Shown here one piece after another: positions 1-8,902 of a DNA stretch of 64,000 bases. The first letter of the stretch is position 1. Each line of letters starts with the position of its first letter. The stretch is from GCA-2683825 sp965662355 (GTDB taxonomy: Bacteria > Planctomycetota > UBA1135 > GCA-002686595), in the NCBI GenBank assembly GCA_965662355.1, contig CBFIHP010000004.1, positions 305,738-369,737 on the forward strand, given 5' to 3'. The notes below the pieces were generated by a model. It saw only the letters and a list, made by a program, of their open reading frames with translations, was not told where the DNA came from and did no database searches. Position numbers and translations under genes: made by a program.

Positions 1-2
1 GC

Positions 3-1985
3 ACGTCCGACAAGGTGACGGAGGACGAGCTGATCGCGGCTTTCGGAAAGCTGAAAGGCATCGACGAGGAGCGCGCCAAGGCCATCGCTGACGGCGAAAG
101 CTCGAAGAGCGAAGACGGCTCGCTGCACGTGTACCAGGAGGAGGGCGAATTGTTCGTCTTCGAACAGGGCAAGGGCGCGCGAAAGCTAGAGACCGAAGGC
201 AAGGTCGAACTGCCGGATCTCAGCCCGGACAGCAGCCGCGTAGGCTACGTCGTCGCGAACAACCTCTACGTAATCGATCTCGCCTCGGGGAAGATGCGCG
301 CCTTGACCAACGACGGCGGCGTAAACGTCTTCAACGGCAAGCTGGACTGGGTCTACCAGGAAGAGATCTACGGTCGCAACAAGTTCAAGGGCTTCTGGTG
401 GAGCCCGGACAGCGAGAGCATCGCCTTTCTACGCCTGGATGAAAGCGACGTCGACATCTTCACGGTCGTCGACCACGTCGAAAAGGACCACTTCCGTTCG
501 CTGTCGGAACTGACGAAGTACCCCAAGGCAGGTGACACGAATCCGACGGTCGCCATCGCGGTCGCCGATGTTTCCAACGGCGCGATCGATTGGATCGACA
601 TGCGCCGCTACAAGGACGTCGAACCCCTGGTCGTGCGCCTGGGCTGGACACCTGACAGCCAAAGGGTCCTGTACATGGTCCAGGATCGCATCCAGACCTG
701 GTTGGACTTGAACCTGTACGACCGGCACAAGAAGAACACGCGCACGTTGATCCAGGAAACGTCCGACTCGTGGACCTACCGTCTTCCGGAACCGCGGTGG
801 CTCGAAGACGGGACGTTCCTGTGGAGCTCGGATCGCACCGGCTATCGACACGTTTACCACTACCAGCCCTCTGGCGATCTGGTGCGCGCCATCACCCAGG
901 GAAACTGGCAGATCACGGGTATCGAGTGGGTCGATGAGAAGCGCGGACTCCTGGCTTTCTCGGGCACCAAGGACGGCGCCATCAACCGCAATGTCTACGT
1001 GATCGGCCTGGACGGCAAGGGGCTGACCCGCATCACTCCGGGCGATGGGCAGCACACGGTCAGCTACAACGCTTCCAAGACCTTGGCACTGGATACGTAC
1101 TCCAACCTGCGCCAGCCACCGATCGTGCAGCTGTGCGATCTCTCGGGCAACGTCATCAAGGAGCTGGCGCGCACGCAGGTGCCGACGCTCGAGGAGTACC
1201 AGACCAGCAGCTGGGAACTCTCGGAGATCAAGGCTCGGGACGGCTACGCCCTGGACGTCGCGGTTCTGAAGCCCACCAACTTCGACAAACGCAAGAGCTA
1301 CCCCGTCTGGTTGAACACCTACTCCGGCCCGAACGCCCCGACCATCCGCAATCGCTGGAGCCCGAGCACGTGGCTCCAGTACCTCGCACAGAACGGGGTG
1401 ATCATCCTCAACTGCAACGTGCGCAGCGCCAGTGGAAAAGGCCTCGTGGCGACCTCGACGTGCTACAAGCGATTGGGAGCCCAAGAACTCCTGGACCTGC
1501 AGGACGCTGTGAACTGGCTGACGCAAAACAGCTGGGCGGACGCGAAACGCGTCGGCATCTCCGGCTATAGCTACGGCGGTTTCATGACCGCCTACGCACT
1601 GACCCACAGCGAGGACTTCCGCCTCGGTGTCGCCGGCGGTGGCGTGTACGACTGGGGCATGTACGACTCGATCTACACCGAGCGGTACATGAGCACGCCC
1701 CAGAAGAACAAGGACGGCTACGCCGAAACCTCTGTGATCGGGGCCGCCTCCAATCTGTCCGGGCACTTGATCATCACGCACGGCACGAAGGACGACAACG
1801 TCCACGTCCAAAACGCCATGCAGCTGGCCTATGCGCTGCAAAAGGCAGACAAGGACTTCGAGATGATGTTCTACCCCGAAAGCCGCCACGGCATCCGTGA
1901 CAAGGACCAACGCAAGTTCGACCGGCGCCTGACGTGGAAGGCCATCAAGAACCACCTGCTTGGAAACGAGTCGACGGCTCCGTAG
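3..1985 (+). CDS. S9 family peptidase (DPP-IV/prolyl oligopeptidase type), 5' partial
   Basis: Serine exopeptidase of the dipeptidyl peptidase IV clan, which cleaves short peptides, often after proline. The reading frame is open to the left edge (codons before the GTG at 15), so the N-terminus lies outside the window. The first two thirds look like the DPP-IV beta-propeller (repeated W-SPDS and Y-vYviDL blades). The last third is the alpha/beta-hydrolase domain: nucleophile in G-Y-S-Y-G-G (Ser at residue 519 counted from the GTG at 15), Asp 594 in the GTKDDNVH segment and His 625 in SRHG. All three catalytic residues are present, so the enzyme should be active. It probably acts in the periplasm, but the signal region is not visible. 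The next gene is convergent. Confidence 0.93.
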   Translation, partial: TSDKVTEDELIAAFGKLKGIDEERAKAIADGESSKSEDGSLHVYQEEGELFVFEQGKGARKLETEGKVELPDLSPDSSRVGYVVANNLYVIDLASGKMRALTNDGGVNVFNGKLDWVYQEEIYGRNKFKGFWWSPDSESIAFLRLDESDVDIFTVVDHVEKDHFRSLSELTKYPKAGDTNPTVAIAVADVSNGAIDWIDMRRYKDVEPLVVRLGWTPDSQRVLYMVQDRIQTWLDLNLYDRHKKNTRTLIQETSDSWTYRLPEPRWLEDGTFLWSSDRTGYRHVYHYQPSGDLVRAITQGNWQITGIEWVDEKRGLLAFSGTKDGAINRNVYVIGLDGKGLTRITPGDGQHTVSYNASKTLALDTYSNLRQPPIVQLCDLSGNVIKELARTQVPTLEEYQTSSWELSEIKARDGYALDVAVLKPTNFDKRKSYPVWLNTYSGPNAPTIRNRWSPSTWLQYLAQNGVIILNCNVRSASGKGLVATSTCYKRLGAQELLDLQDAVNWLTQNSWADAKRVGISGYSYGGFMTAYALTHSEDFRLGVAGGGVYDWGMYDSIYTERYMSTPQKNKDGYAETSVIGAASNLSGHLIITHGTKDDNVHVQNAMQLAYALQKADKDFEMMFYPESRHGIRDKDQRKFDRRLTWKAIKNHLLGNESTAP

Positions 1986-2160
1986 ATGGAAATCCCTCCA
2001 GCGCTAGCTTCCTGAAGTACGTGCAACGCATCCGGGAACGCACGAGGCGAGTCGTTCTCTGCATTCTGCCGGCAGATCTCGAGTGGACGTATGCCACGGG
2101 CAAGTTCACGGCGCTCTATGGGCTGACCGAGGAGGAGGTCCGAGCCCGTACCCTCTGATG

Positions 2161-2808
2161 TTAGAAGTTCACCTCGGCCTGGGGCCAAGCCGTGGGAATG
2201 TGGCAGCGCTGGCAGTCGTTCACCCAGCCCAGGCCCACATGGTTCGTCGTGCGGGCCAGGTCCGCCTGGTGGCAAGTCTCGCAGTCCGTATCGGTAGGCA
2301 CGAAAATGCCGATCTCTGCGCCGACATGGCACTGCCGGCAATCCAGGGCCGCGTGCACGCCGATCAGCGGGAAGCGGGTTTTGTGGTGGAGCTCGATTCC
2401 ACCCGAGGGGCGCCATGTGGTCTCGTTGTGGCAGCTCGTGCAGTCGTTATCGAGCTTGCCCAGGTGAATGTCTTCGTGGCATCCGGCACAGCCCTGCGCC
2501 GCGAACACCGCCACCGGGCCGCGATCGTTGTGACAACGGAGGCACTGGGCTTCCGTGTGCGCGCCCTTCAAGGCCACGCCCGTCAGCACTCCATGTTGGA
2601 ATTCGAAGTTGTCGCGCAGCGTGTTCCAGCCGTCTCCGAGGTGACACTGAGAGCACTCGTTCGGAAAGGTGTCGTGGGGTAACACCGGTCCCAGGCCCGA
2701 CCACCAGCGGTGGCGCTGTCCACGTCCCGGGCCGGTCAGCGAGCAGGCGGCGACCAGAACCGCAAAAACCAGGGCGATAGCCGGAGCATTGAATCGTCGG
2801 TGGCGCAT
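2161..2808 (-). CDS. Heptaheme c-type cytochrome lipoprotein
   Basis: Electron-carrying lipoprotein with seven CxxCH heme c sites (CSQCH, CLRCH, CAGCH, CTSCH, CRQCH, CETCH, CQRCH) in about 215 residues. I chose the ATG at 2808, not the in-frame codon at 2838, because it leaves a short basic n-region, a hydrophobic stretch and a lipobox V-A-A-C with Cys 22. The upstream start would run into the preceding gene. The repeat style, with CxxCH followed about 20 residues later by H or HxxH, is that of the cytochrome c7/c3-like superfamily. It is the last gene of a five-gene operon, 7 bp after the beta-barrel gene. Inference: an outer-membrane or periplasmic electron carrier working with that barrel. 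Confidence 0.88.
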   Translation of the reverse strand: MRHRRFNAPAIALVFAVLVAACSLTGPGRGQRHRWWSGLGPVLPHDTFPNECSQCHLGDGWNTLRDNFEFQHGVLTGVALKGAHTEAQCLRCHNDRGPVAVFAAQGCAGCHEDIHLGKLDNDCTSCHNETTWRPSGGIELHHKTRFPLIGVHAALDCRQCHVGAEIGIFVPTDTDCETCHQADLARTTNHVGLGWVNDCQRCHIPTAWPQAEVNF

Positions 2809-2815
2809 GGTGTCT

Positions 2816-4474
2816 CTAGAAGCCTTTCTCCAGCGCAATGCCCACGGTCCAAGCGCCTTCCTCGTCGAAGACGTGACCCTGGGCGTAGGCCGAGAGGGAC
2901 CATCCGCTCTGGAAGTAATGGTCGCGAGCTATACGGATACGATGCTGGATGATGTCATCGAAGTCGAAGCCCTGGAGGTGATTGTCGAAGGCTTCATACG
3001 TCAGACTCCAACGGCCGCGTTGGGTCGTCTTGCCGAGGGAGAGGCGTAGGCCTTTCGTATCGGTGAACTCCCCCATCGTGCCAAAGAGCGCAACGTCGGT
3101 GTAGGCCTCGTCGAACAGGAAGTCCTCGAGGCTGACGGCAAGCTCGCCATCGAAGCCCTGCTCGTCCTCGTCGTCCCAGAGCCCGAGGTCGCAGGACAGG
3201 CGCACTTCGTCTCCGAAGTCCTGCCACCCTTCGATACCGATGCGATCATAGCGGTCGTTGATCAGATCCGCGGGATCCGACGGCTGGACGAACTCGAAAC
3301 GATCGATGTCGGCGAACCGCAGCCGCTCGAAAGATAGATCGAGCCCGGCGCCACTCTTCCAGGTCCGTCGCGTCGAGAGGATGCCCTGTGTCAGCTCGAA
3401 GCCCGGGCCCTTCAGGTCCCCAGCGGTGTAGTAGTCGACCCAGGCGCTGCCGTAGATGCTCCACCCCTCGGCCGGGTCGTATTGAATCTTGCCGATGAGG
3501 AGGTCCCGATCGGCGTCTCCATGGTGAAAGCTCTTTTGAACTCCCGCCGTCGCGCGCAGCCGTTCCTCCGCATCGACGACCCATTCATAGAAGCTGGCAA
3601 ACTGGAAGTCCTCGAGCGTCGCGTAGTCGGTGTTCAACTCGGGCAGGAAGCCCATGCTGGCGCCGTAGCGGTCGTGGTTCTCCGTGCTACGGATCCACTC
3701 GACTCCGTCGAGGACGCCGAATTCCGGCATACCCGATTGAAGGAAGCGACCGCCCTCGATGAAGTCCCGCTCGAAGCGGTGTCCGCCCCAACGATAGGAG
3801 AGACGATCCAGACGTACGTCGACTTCGTTCTCGTCTTGTTTGTCTGGAATATCGGCGTGCCGCAGATTCAGCTCGCCATCGAAGTTCAACGAGCCGCCAT
3901 GGCCCCACGGGTTCGAATACTCGAGATCCGTTCCCAGGCGGTGAAAATAATCGCCGCGGTCGTCGATCGTGGTCCAGGTCTGGTGCGAGTACTCATAGAC
4001 GCGCCCCCGCAAGACCGACAGGCGCTCGGAGGGTTTGACCGAACCGACCTGGGCAAGCAACGGCTTGTCCTTGGAGTAGTCGTCGTCCTTGTTCTCCCAC
4101 GGCGGGTGCTCGGGCGCCTTCGCCGGTGCCTTCTTCTGCGGTTTCTGGGACTTCGCCTCGAGGCGCACGCGCGGGATCATGACCTCGCCGCGCGTGCCCA
4201 AGGCCGGCTTCGTCAGGGAATTCAGGACCTGGACCCGGGCGCTGCGTTCCGCCACTTCACTTACCTTGCCGCGCACAGCACCACCGGAGCGGGGCCGTAG
4301 AATGACGCGATCACCGACCTGCACGTGATCGCGCTCGCCTCGGTCGATGATGACATCGCCGCTCGTCTCGACCGAGATGACACGCAGGGAAACACGTTCG
4401 GTGTCCTGCGTCTGGCTCGCAAGGCTCGGTGCGATCCCGAAGAGCCAGACCAATAGAAGCGCGACGCTTTTCAA
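2816..4474 (-). CDS. Putative outer-membrane beta-barrel protein of the cytochrome operon
   Basis: 552 residues from a TTG start (4474) preceded by an AAGGGA ribosome-site-like stretch. It has a signal peptide of about 20 residues ending A-S-L-A-S. Next comes a small beta domain (about 25-105: 'GDVIIDRGERDHVQVGDRV') like the beta-sandwich modules of FlgT-type envelope proteins, then a Lys/Pro-rich linker (about 110-135). Residues 155-552 are alternating amphipathic strands rich in aromatic and acidic residues, ending in Phe, the usual C-terminal residue of outer-membrane barrels. No CxxCH is present. It lies between a 23-heme and a 7-heme cytochrome gene, as MtrB/OmbB-type porins do in porin-cytochrome conduits. 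Sequence homology to those families is not evident by eye, so the role is inferred from context. Confidence 0.7.
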   Translation of the reverse strand: MKSVALLLVWLFGIAPSLASQTQDTERVSLRVISVETSGDVIIDRGERDHVQVGDRVILRPRSGGAVRGKVSEVAERSARVQVLNSLTKPALGTRGEVMIPRVRLEAKSQKPQKKAPAKAPEHPPWENKDDDYSKDKPLLAQVGSVKPSERLSVLRGRVYEYSHQTWTTIDDRGDYFHRLGTDLEYSNPWGHGGSLNFDGELNLRHADIPDKQDENEVDVRLDRLSYRWGGHRFERDFIEGGRFLQSGMPEFGVLDGVEWIRSTENHDRYGASMGFLPELNTDYATLEDFQFASFYEWVVDAEERLRATAGVQKSFHHGDADRDLLIGKIQYDPAEGWSIYGSAWVDYYTAGDLKGPGFELTQGILSTRRTWKSGAGLDLSFERLRFADIDRFEFVQPSDPADLINDRYDRIGIEGWQDFGDEVRLSCDLGLWDDEDEQGFDGELAVSLEDFLFDEAYTDVALFGTMGEFTDTKGLRLSLGKTTQRGRWSLTYEAFDNHLQGFDFDDIIQHRIRIARDHYFQSGWSLSAYAQGHVFDEEGAWTVGIALEKGF

Positions 4475-4486
4475 TTTCCCTTCCCG

Positions 4487-6571
4487 TTAGCGCCGTCGTC
4501 CTCCTTTACGCATGGGCGTGAGCTGGGTTCCGTGGCAGTCGACGCACTCGTGCTTCAAGGGCCGATAGCGCACGACCTCGTTTCCCCCACCGAGGTCCCA
4601 GCTTGAATGACAAGCGGCGCAGCCCAGATCGGCATGCGCGTCCCCCAGGGCAAAGCGAGAATGGCGATCGTGATCAAAAACCAACTCCGAGAAAGAGCTT
4701 CCACGTGCGGTGTGGCAGCGCTGGCAATCCGTTTCCCCTTTACGCGAAGCAAACTGACCTGCGTGGGGTTCGACGTGGCACGCGGCACAGGTATTTCCAA
4801 CAGCATGGTCCCAGGTACGACCGCCTTCGGTCGGCTCGAGGAGCGGCGCATGGCAGGCCGAACAATCGACGGCTCGATGCGTACCGGTCAACGGGAAGCC
4901 GGTCCATGTGCGGTGATCGAAGCCATCGGGGAATGCACGGAAGGAGCTCGTTGCGTGGCAACGCGCACAGTCTTTTCGCCCCTCGACCTCGAGCGGGTGG
5001 TTCCATCCTTCGAAAGCACCGTCGTGTGGATCGGAGTGACACGTAAGACAACCCTCGACATCGCCAAAGTGCTCCGCGACCCGCCCGAAACGCCGGCCCA
5101 GCTCGTCGGGTGCCTCAGCCTGCGGGTGACAGAATTCGCAAGAGGTCTCGGCATGCGCTCCATCGATCTCAAAACCCGTCCAGCGCTCGTGATCGAAACT
5201 CTGGCGCCCGGTCAGAGACTCGAAAACCTCGAAGCCCTCCGTTCCGTGGCAGTGAGCGCAGGTGCCCTCCTCTAACGAATCCTCCAGCAGGAGTTGGTGA
5301 TCGAAAAAGCCTGCATGAGCGTCTGCGTGGCAGGCCTCGCAACGCATGTCTGTACCGTTGAAGAGGCGCGCGCCGCGGAGCGATGCCTTCTCGTGGCAGG
5401 CATCGCAATCGAGCTCCTGATGGATTCCGGTCAGGGCAAACTTCGTGTGCCCGTGCTTCTCTTGATCAAAAGCATGCGGTTCGAAATGCGTCGCTTCGTG
5501 GCAGGCCAGACAGTCCTGCGAACGATAGGTCTCGCCCTTGAACTGAGCGTCGTGCGGGTCCGCGTGGCACTGGTGACATTCGTTCTTCGTACGTCCTGGA
5601 TAGCGATCGCGAAAACGCGGCATGTACGGGCGGTGGCAGTCCGCGCACTCGATCGTGTCGTGGGGGCGCCCCAGCGGGAAACCCGTCAGCGCATGTTGAT
5701 CGGTCGATACCGGGATGTCCTCGTCCCGGAAGGTCTCGTGATCGCCCAGATGACAGACGCGACAGCTCGCTTCCTGCGTCATACCCTCCAGGCCCGCAAC
5801 GGACTCGACGAAGCCTTCGGAGTGAGGTGAATCGTGACAATCAGCGCACTGCCGTGGGGCTCCCTTGCGCATCCCGCGACCCTCGACATCCAGCGAAAAG
5901 AAGGAGTTCCCGGCGTGACAGTCGTCGCAACGCATCCGCGCGTGTCCTCCAGCCAGCGGCACGAAGTTGTCGTGGCCGAGGGACTCGAGACGCGCCCATG
6001 ACTCCTGTCCGTGGCAACTCGCACACGAAACCAGCATGGTTCCACCGTGAGGATCCTCGTGGCAAGAGGCACAGTTCTTCTCCAGGCCCAGAAAGCGCAG
6101 CTCGCCCTTCGAGAGGACCTTGGCTTCGGCGTTCTCGTGGCAATCGACGCACCCCAGAGCAGCGTGCGCCCCACCCATCTCCCAGCCGATACGCGCGTGA
6201 TCGAAATCCTCTCGATTCGGAATGCCCAGCTGTCCGAAGCTGCGCTCGTTGATCAGGGGAAACTTCAGCCCGTGGTGGTCCGAATGACATTGTGAGCAGT
6301 GCTCGATTCCGACCTGCGCCCCGTGCAAGCCGAAGGATCCACCGATCTGATTCTCGATTCGCTGGTGGCACTCGAGGCACGCATTCGTCATCGATTCGAA
6401 CCAGCCACCATGACAGGCTGAACAACTGGAGCCCGTCGCAAGCCCGGCTTCGACGCCGTGAACCATGGACAACGGTCCCGGCGAGGTCTTACCGACGTCG
6501 ACGATGGCGATGGTGACGACCACGCTCGTCGAAAAGAGCGCGATCCACAAACGCGGATTGCCGAGCTTCAC
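4487..6571 (-). CDS. Giant multiheme c-type cytochrome with 23 CxxCH motifs
   Basis: 694 residues with 23 CxxCH heme c sites that I counted individually, spread evenly from about residue 50 to the C-terminus. Many sites are followed by x-PH or xx-H, and His residues about 10-15 residues upstream could be distal ligands, giving bis-His hemes of the cytochrome c3/c7 superfamily. Residues 8-27 form a hydrophobic signal or anchor segment. The start is GTG at 6571, directly after the TGA of the upstream gene, with GGAGG 7 nt upstream, so the two are translationally coupled. Repeated H-T-x-F-A-L-T-G and H-x-x-W-T-G-F blocks show growth by duplication. Inference: a periplasmic electron wire or reservoir between the membrane cytochrome b fusion and the outer-membrane components of the same operon. 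Confidence 0.93.
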   Translation of the reverse strand: MKLGNPRLWIALFSTSVVVTIAIVDVGKTSPGPLSMVHGVEAGLATGSSCSACHGGWFESMTNACLECHQRIENQIGGSFGLHGAQVGIEHCSQCHSDHHGLKFPLINERSFGQLGIPNREDFDHARIGWEMGGAHAALGCVDCHENAEAKVLSKGELRFLGLEKNCASCHEDPHGGTMLVSCASCHGQESWARLESLGHDNFVPLAGGHARMRCDDCHAGNSFFSLDVEGRGMRKGAPRQCADCHDSPHSEGFVESVAGLEGMTQEASCRVCHLGDHETFRDEDIPVSTDQHALTGFPLGRPHDTIECADCHRPYMPRFRDRYPGRTKNECHQCHADPHDAQFKGETYRSQDCLACHEATHFEPHAFDQEKHGHTKFALTGIHQELDCDACHEKASLRGARLFNGTDMRCEACHADAHAGFFDHQLLLEDSLEEGTCAHCHGTEGFEVFESLTGRQSFDHERWTGFEIDGAHAETSCEFCHPQAEAPDELGRRFGRVAEHFGDVEGCLTCHSDPHDGAFEGWNHPLEVEGRKDCARCHATSSFRAFPDGFDHRTWTGFPLTGTHRAVDCSACHAPLLEPTEGGRTWDHAVGNTCAACHVEPHAGQFASRKGETDCQRCHTARGSSFSELVFDHDRHSRFALGDAHADLGCAACHSSWDLGGGNEVVRYRPLKHECVDCHGTQLTPMRKGGRRR

Positions 6572-8839
6572 TCACGGTCCTCCGAGGGATCCCGGGTTCG
6601 GTGGCGCGATGTACGGCGTGTTGAACGATTCCGACAGGGTTCCGAAGTTCAACGCATAGGCGATGTGCAACACCACCAAGATGACCATCAGGATCGCCAG
6701 CCAGCGGTGAAAGAAACGCCATGAGGAGAGCAGCGCACGCACATCCTCGAAGTGCCCCAGGAGCAGCGCCTGGCGATGGGTATGCTTCGAGTAGTGCACG
6801 GTCTCCGCGATCTCCTCATCGGGAACACCCTGCTTGCGACCGCGCTCCTCGATACCGCGCAAGACCCGCGACAGGTCACGATGCACACCGAACAGCGCTC
6901 CGGCACGCGCGAGGAACGAACCGCGCCAGCGCTTGTCCTCGATCAGGGCAACGACCTCGGTACGAGCGCGCTCATGGAAGCCACGCGCCCCGGGATTGGC
7001 GTTTGCTCCAGCCCCAAAGCGCGCCTTCAACTCGTCCAGCTCCAGCTCCCGACCGTTGGCGGCACGCGGAACCCACGCGTACAGATATCGCCCGATCGAC
7101 CCGGTGATCAGGAGCGCGAAGAGCAACCAGAAGGCATGCCCGCCGGGTGTGTTGCGCGGGTTCATGGCGCCATGCAAGGCCACGCATAGAAAGGCCAGGA
7201 CTCCGGTCGCGATGTGACTCGTCATCCACACGGAAAGCGTCCCCAAACCGAGCTTCATGCGCGGCGACCGGCGCCACAGGTACAGCAGGTTGACGACGAC
7301 AAGAACGACGGATGCGATGCCCAGGTACAACCCCAGGCCACGGCCCGGGCGCAGCATGTCGTGCTTGGGATGCGTGGCGCGCTCCGCAGGCTCGAGCAGA
7401 TAGTAATCGCTGTTCCAGGCGTAGAACCCCAGGGCCGCCAGGACGCAGAGCAAGGCGAAGAAGAGCCCGCGCCCGACACCGCTGCCCTCTTCCTTCGGTG
7501 GATCGGTCTTCGGCCTCAGGTTCGGATCGAACGAGACGCCGGAATTCTGCAAGAGCTCGAAGGGAGGCACGCCGCCGGCGAGAATGAGGACGTCGTCGTT
7601 CGCTAGCGTGACTGACCGGACCTGCTCGCCGTCGACCACCTGTAGCTCGACCTCGTCATTGCGAATGTCGCGCACACGACTGTTGTAATGCACCTCGATA
7701 CGGCCCGCTTCGAGCGCTTGCTCGAGGTGTTCGCGGTTGCGCTCCTTCAAGCGGAAGAACTGCGGACGCCGGTAGGACACCGTGACGATGTTGCCGACCT
7801 GCTCCGACAGACCGAGGGCCGCCTCGATGGCGCTGTTCCCTCCACCGACGACGAGGACACGTCGCCCGCTGAAGGAGCCTGCATCCAGCAGGCTGTAGGC
7901 AACCTTGGGCAAACTCTCGCCCGGCACGTCGAGGGTGCGCGGAACGCCGCGGCGGCCGATGGCAAGACATACGTGCTTGGCACGGTAGGTTTCGACGGAG
8001 GTCTCGACGGCAAAACAACCATCGCCCCCACGCCGCAACCCCTGAAAGACCTGCCCGCCGCGGAAGTCGAGGCCTTGCTCGAAGGCGATGCGTTGCCACA
8101 GAGAAACGAGCTCTTCCTTCGTGTAGGTCGTCTCGCTGAAGCGACCGTAGATCGGCAGCTCGAGGGGCTGCGTCATCACCAGCTTGCGACGTGGGTACTT
8201 GGCAACTGTACCCCCCGGCTGGTTCGCTTGATCGACCATCAGAAAGCGCAGTCCGTTGCGCTTGGCCTCCAAGGCACACGCGAGCCCCGCGGGACCGGCA
8301 CCGACAATGACGAGATCCAGGGCATCGGGTTGGCCGTTGCCTTCACGCACGCGCTGCGCGACCTCGGTAGCTACCGCCGTACCGTGCTCGACCGCGCGAC
8401 GGATCAGCGCATGGGCCGTAACCTCTCCGGCGAGGAACAAACCGGGGGCTCCATAAGCCTCGATCTCGCCCAAGAGAATGGGCACGTCCGTGCGTGACTC
8501 GAGGTTGGCAATGGTCACCGTGATCGCGCCCGACGGGCATTCGCGCTCACAGGCAGATACGCCCTCGCAACGCGAGCCGTTCACGACGACCGCCTGGCCG
8601 TGCACGATATCCAGCACGTCCGACTCTGGACATACCGCCACACAGGTCGCGCAACCGAGACAGCGCGACAGGTCGATGACGGGATATTGAAGCTGCGCTG
8701 CGTCCGTACCCAGACGACGTGCCTCCTCGCGGTTCTTCACCGCGCGGTGCATACGGCCCAGCTCGGCCCGCCGCACGGCGACCAGGAGCATCGCTACTCC
8801 GAGCGCTGAGCCGACGCTTACGAGGAGAATCCAACTCAT
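6572..8839 (-). CDS. Membrane electron-transfer fusion: ferredoxin + FAD/NAD(P) reductase + di-heme cytochrome b
   Basis: 755 residues in four parts. Residues 2-22 are a membrane anchor. Residues 55-105 are a two-cluster ferredoxin: Cys 60/63/66/70 form a full CxxCxxCxxxCP, while the second motif has Cys 91/97/101 with Val 94 where a Cys is expected. Residues 174-430 are a thioredoxin-reductase-like flavoprotein with G-A-G-P-A-G (about 180-185, FAD) and G-G-G-N-S-A (332-337, NAD(P)). Residues 457-735 hold about five membrane helices with two H-x13-H pairs (His 542/556 and 711/725), the spacing of di-heme cytochrome b. Predicted role: electron transfer between NAD(P)H or ferredoxin and the membrane or periplasmic cytochromes. 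It abuts the 23-heme gene. The assignment of parts is firm; direction and partners are inferred. Confidence 0.85.
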   Translation of the reverse strand: MSWILLVSVGSALGVAMLLVAVRRAELGRMHRAVKNREEARRLGTDAAQLQYPVIDLSRCLGCATCVAVCPESDVLDIVHGQAVVVNGSRCEGVSACERECPSGAITVTIANLESRTDVPILLGEIEAYGAPGLFLAGEVTAHALIRRAVEHGTAVATEVAQRVREGNGQPDALDLVIVGAGPAGLACALEAKRNGLRFLMVDQANQPGGTVAKYPRRKLVMTQPLELPIYGRFSETTYTKEELVSLWQRIAFEQGLDFRGGQVFQGLRRGGDGCFAVETSVETYRAKHVCLAIGRRGVPRTLDVPGESLPKVAYSLLDAGSFSGRRVLVVGGGNSAIEAALGLSEQVGNIVTVSYRRPQFFRLKERNREHLEQALEAGRIEVHYNSRVRDIRNDEVELQVVDGEQVRSVTLANDDVLILAGGVPPFELLQNSGVSFDPNLRPKTDPPKEEGSGVGRGLFFALLCVLAALGFYAWNSDYYLLEPAERATHPKHDMLRPGRGLGLYLGIASVVLVVVNLLYLWRRSPRMKLGLGTLSVWMTSHIATGVLAFLCVALHGAMNPRNTPGGHAFWLLFALLITGSIGRYLYAWVPRAANGRELELDELKARFGAGANANPGARGFHERARTEVVALIEDKRWRGSFLARAGALFGVHRDLSRVLRGIEERGRKQGVPDEEIAETVHYSKHTHRQALLLGHFEDVRALLSSWRFFHRWLAILMVILVVLHIAYALNFGTLSESFNTPYIAPPNPGSLGGP

Positions 8840-8872
8840 CGCGCGCTACGCCGCTTCAGGCCGCTCAAAGGT

Positions 8873-8902
8873 GGGGAACAAGGGGAGGGGGAGGGTATGG
8901 GG
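8873..8902 (+). other. G-quadruplex-type motif in the intergenic gap
   Basis: Five runs of three or more G (8873-8876, 8882-8885, 8887-8891, 8893-8895, 8899-8902) separated by 1-5 bases lie in the 63-bp gap between two minus-strand operon genes. The G strand is the template for operon transcription. It could fold as DNA, while the mRNA would be C-rich here. Function unknown. Confidence 0.45.

Noticed and set aside
429..1955. 508-codon open frame on the minus strand
   Set aside because: Antisense to the S9 peptidase, whose domains and triad are intact. It has no family features and is a by-product of GC-rich codon use.
1986..2160. Possible small gene after the S9 peptidase
   Set aside because: The only frame begins inside the peptidase gene in another frame, and it has no ribosome site or conserved features.
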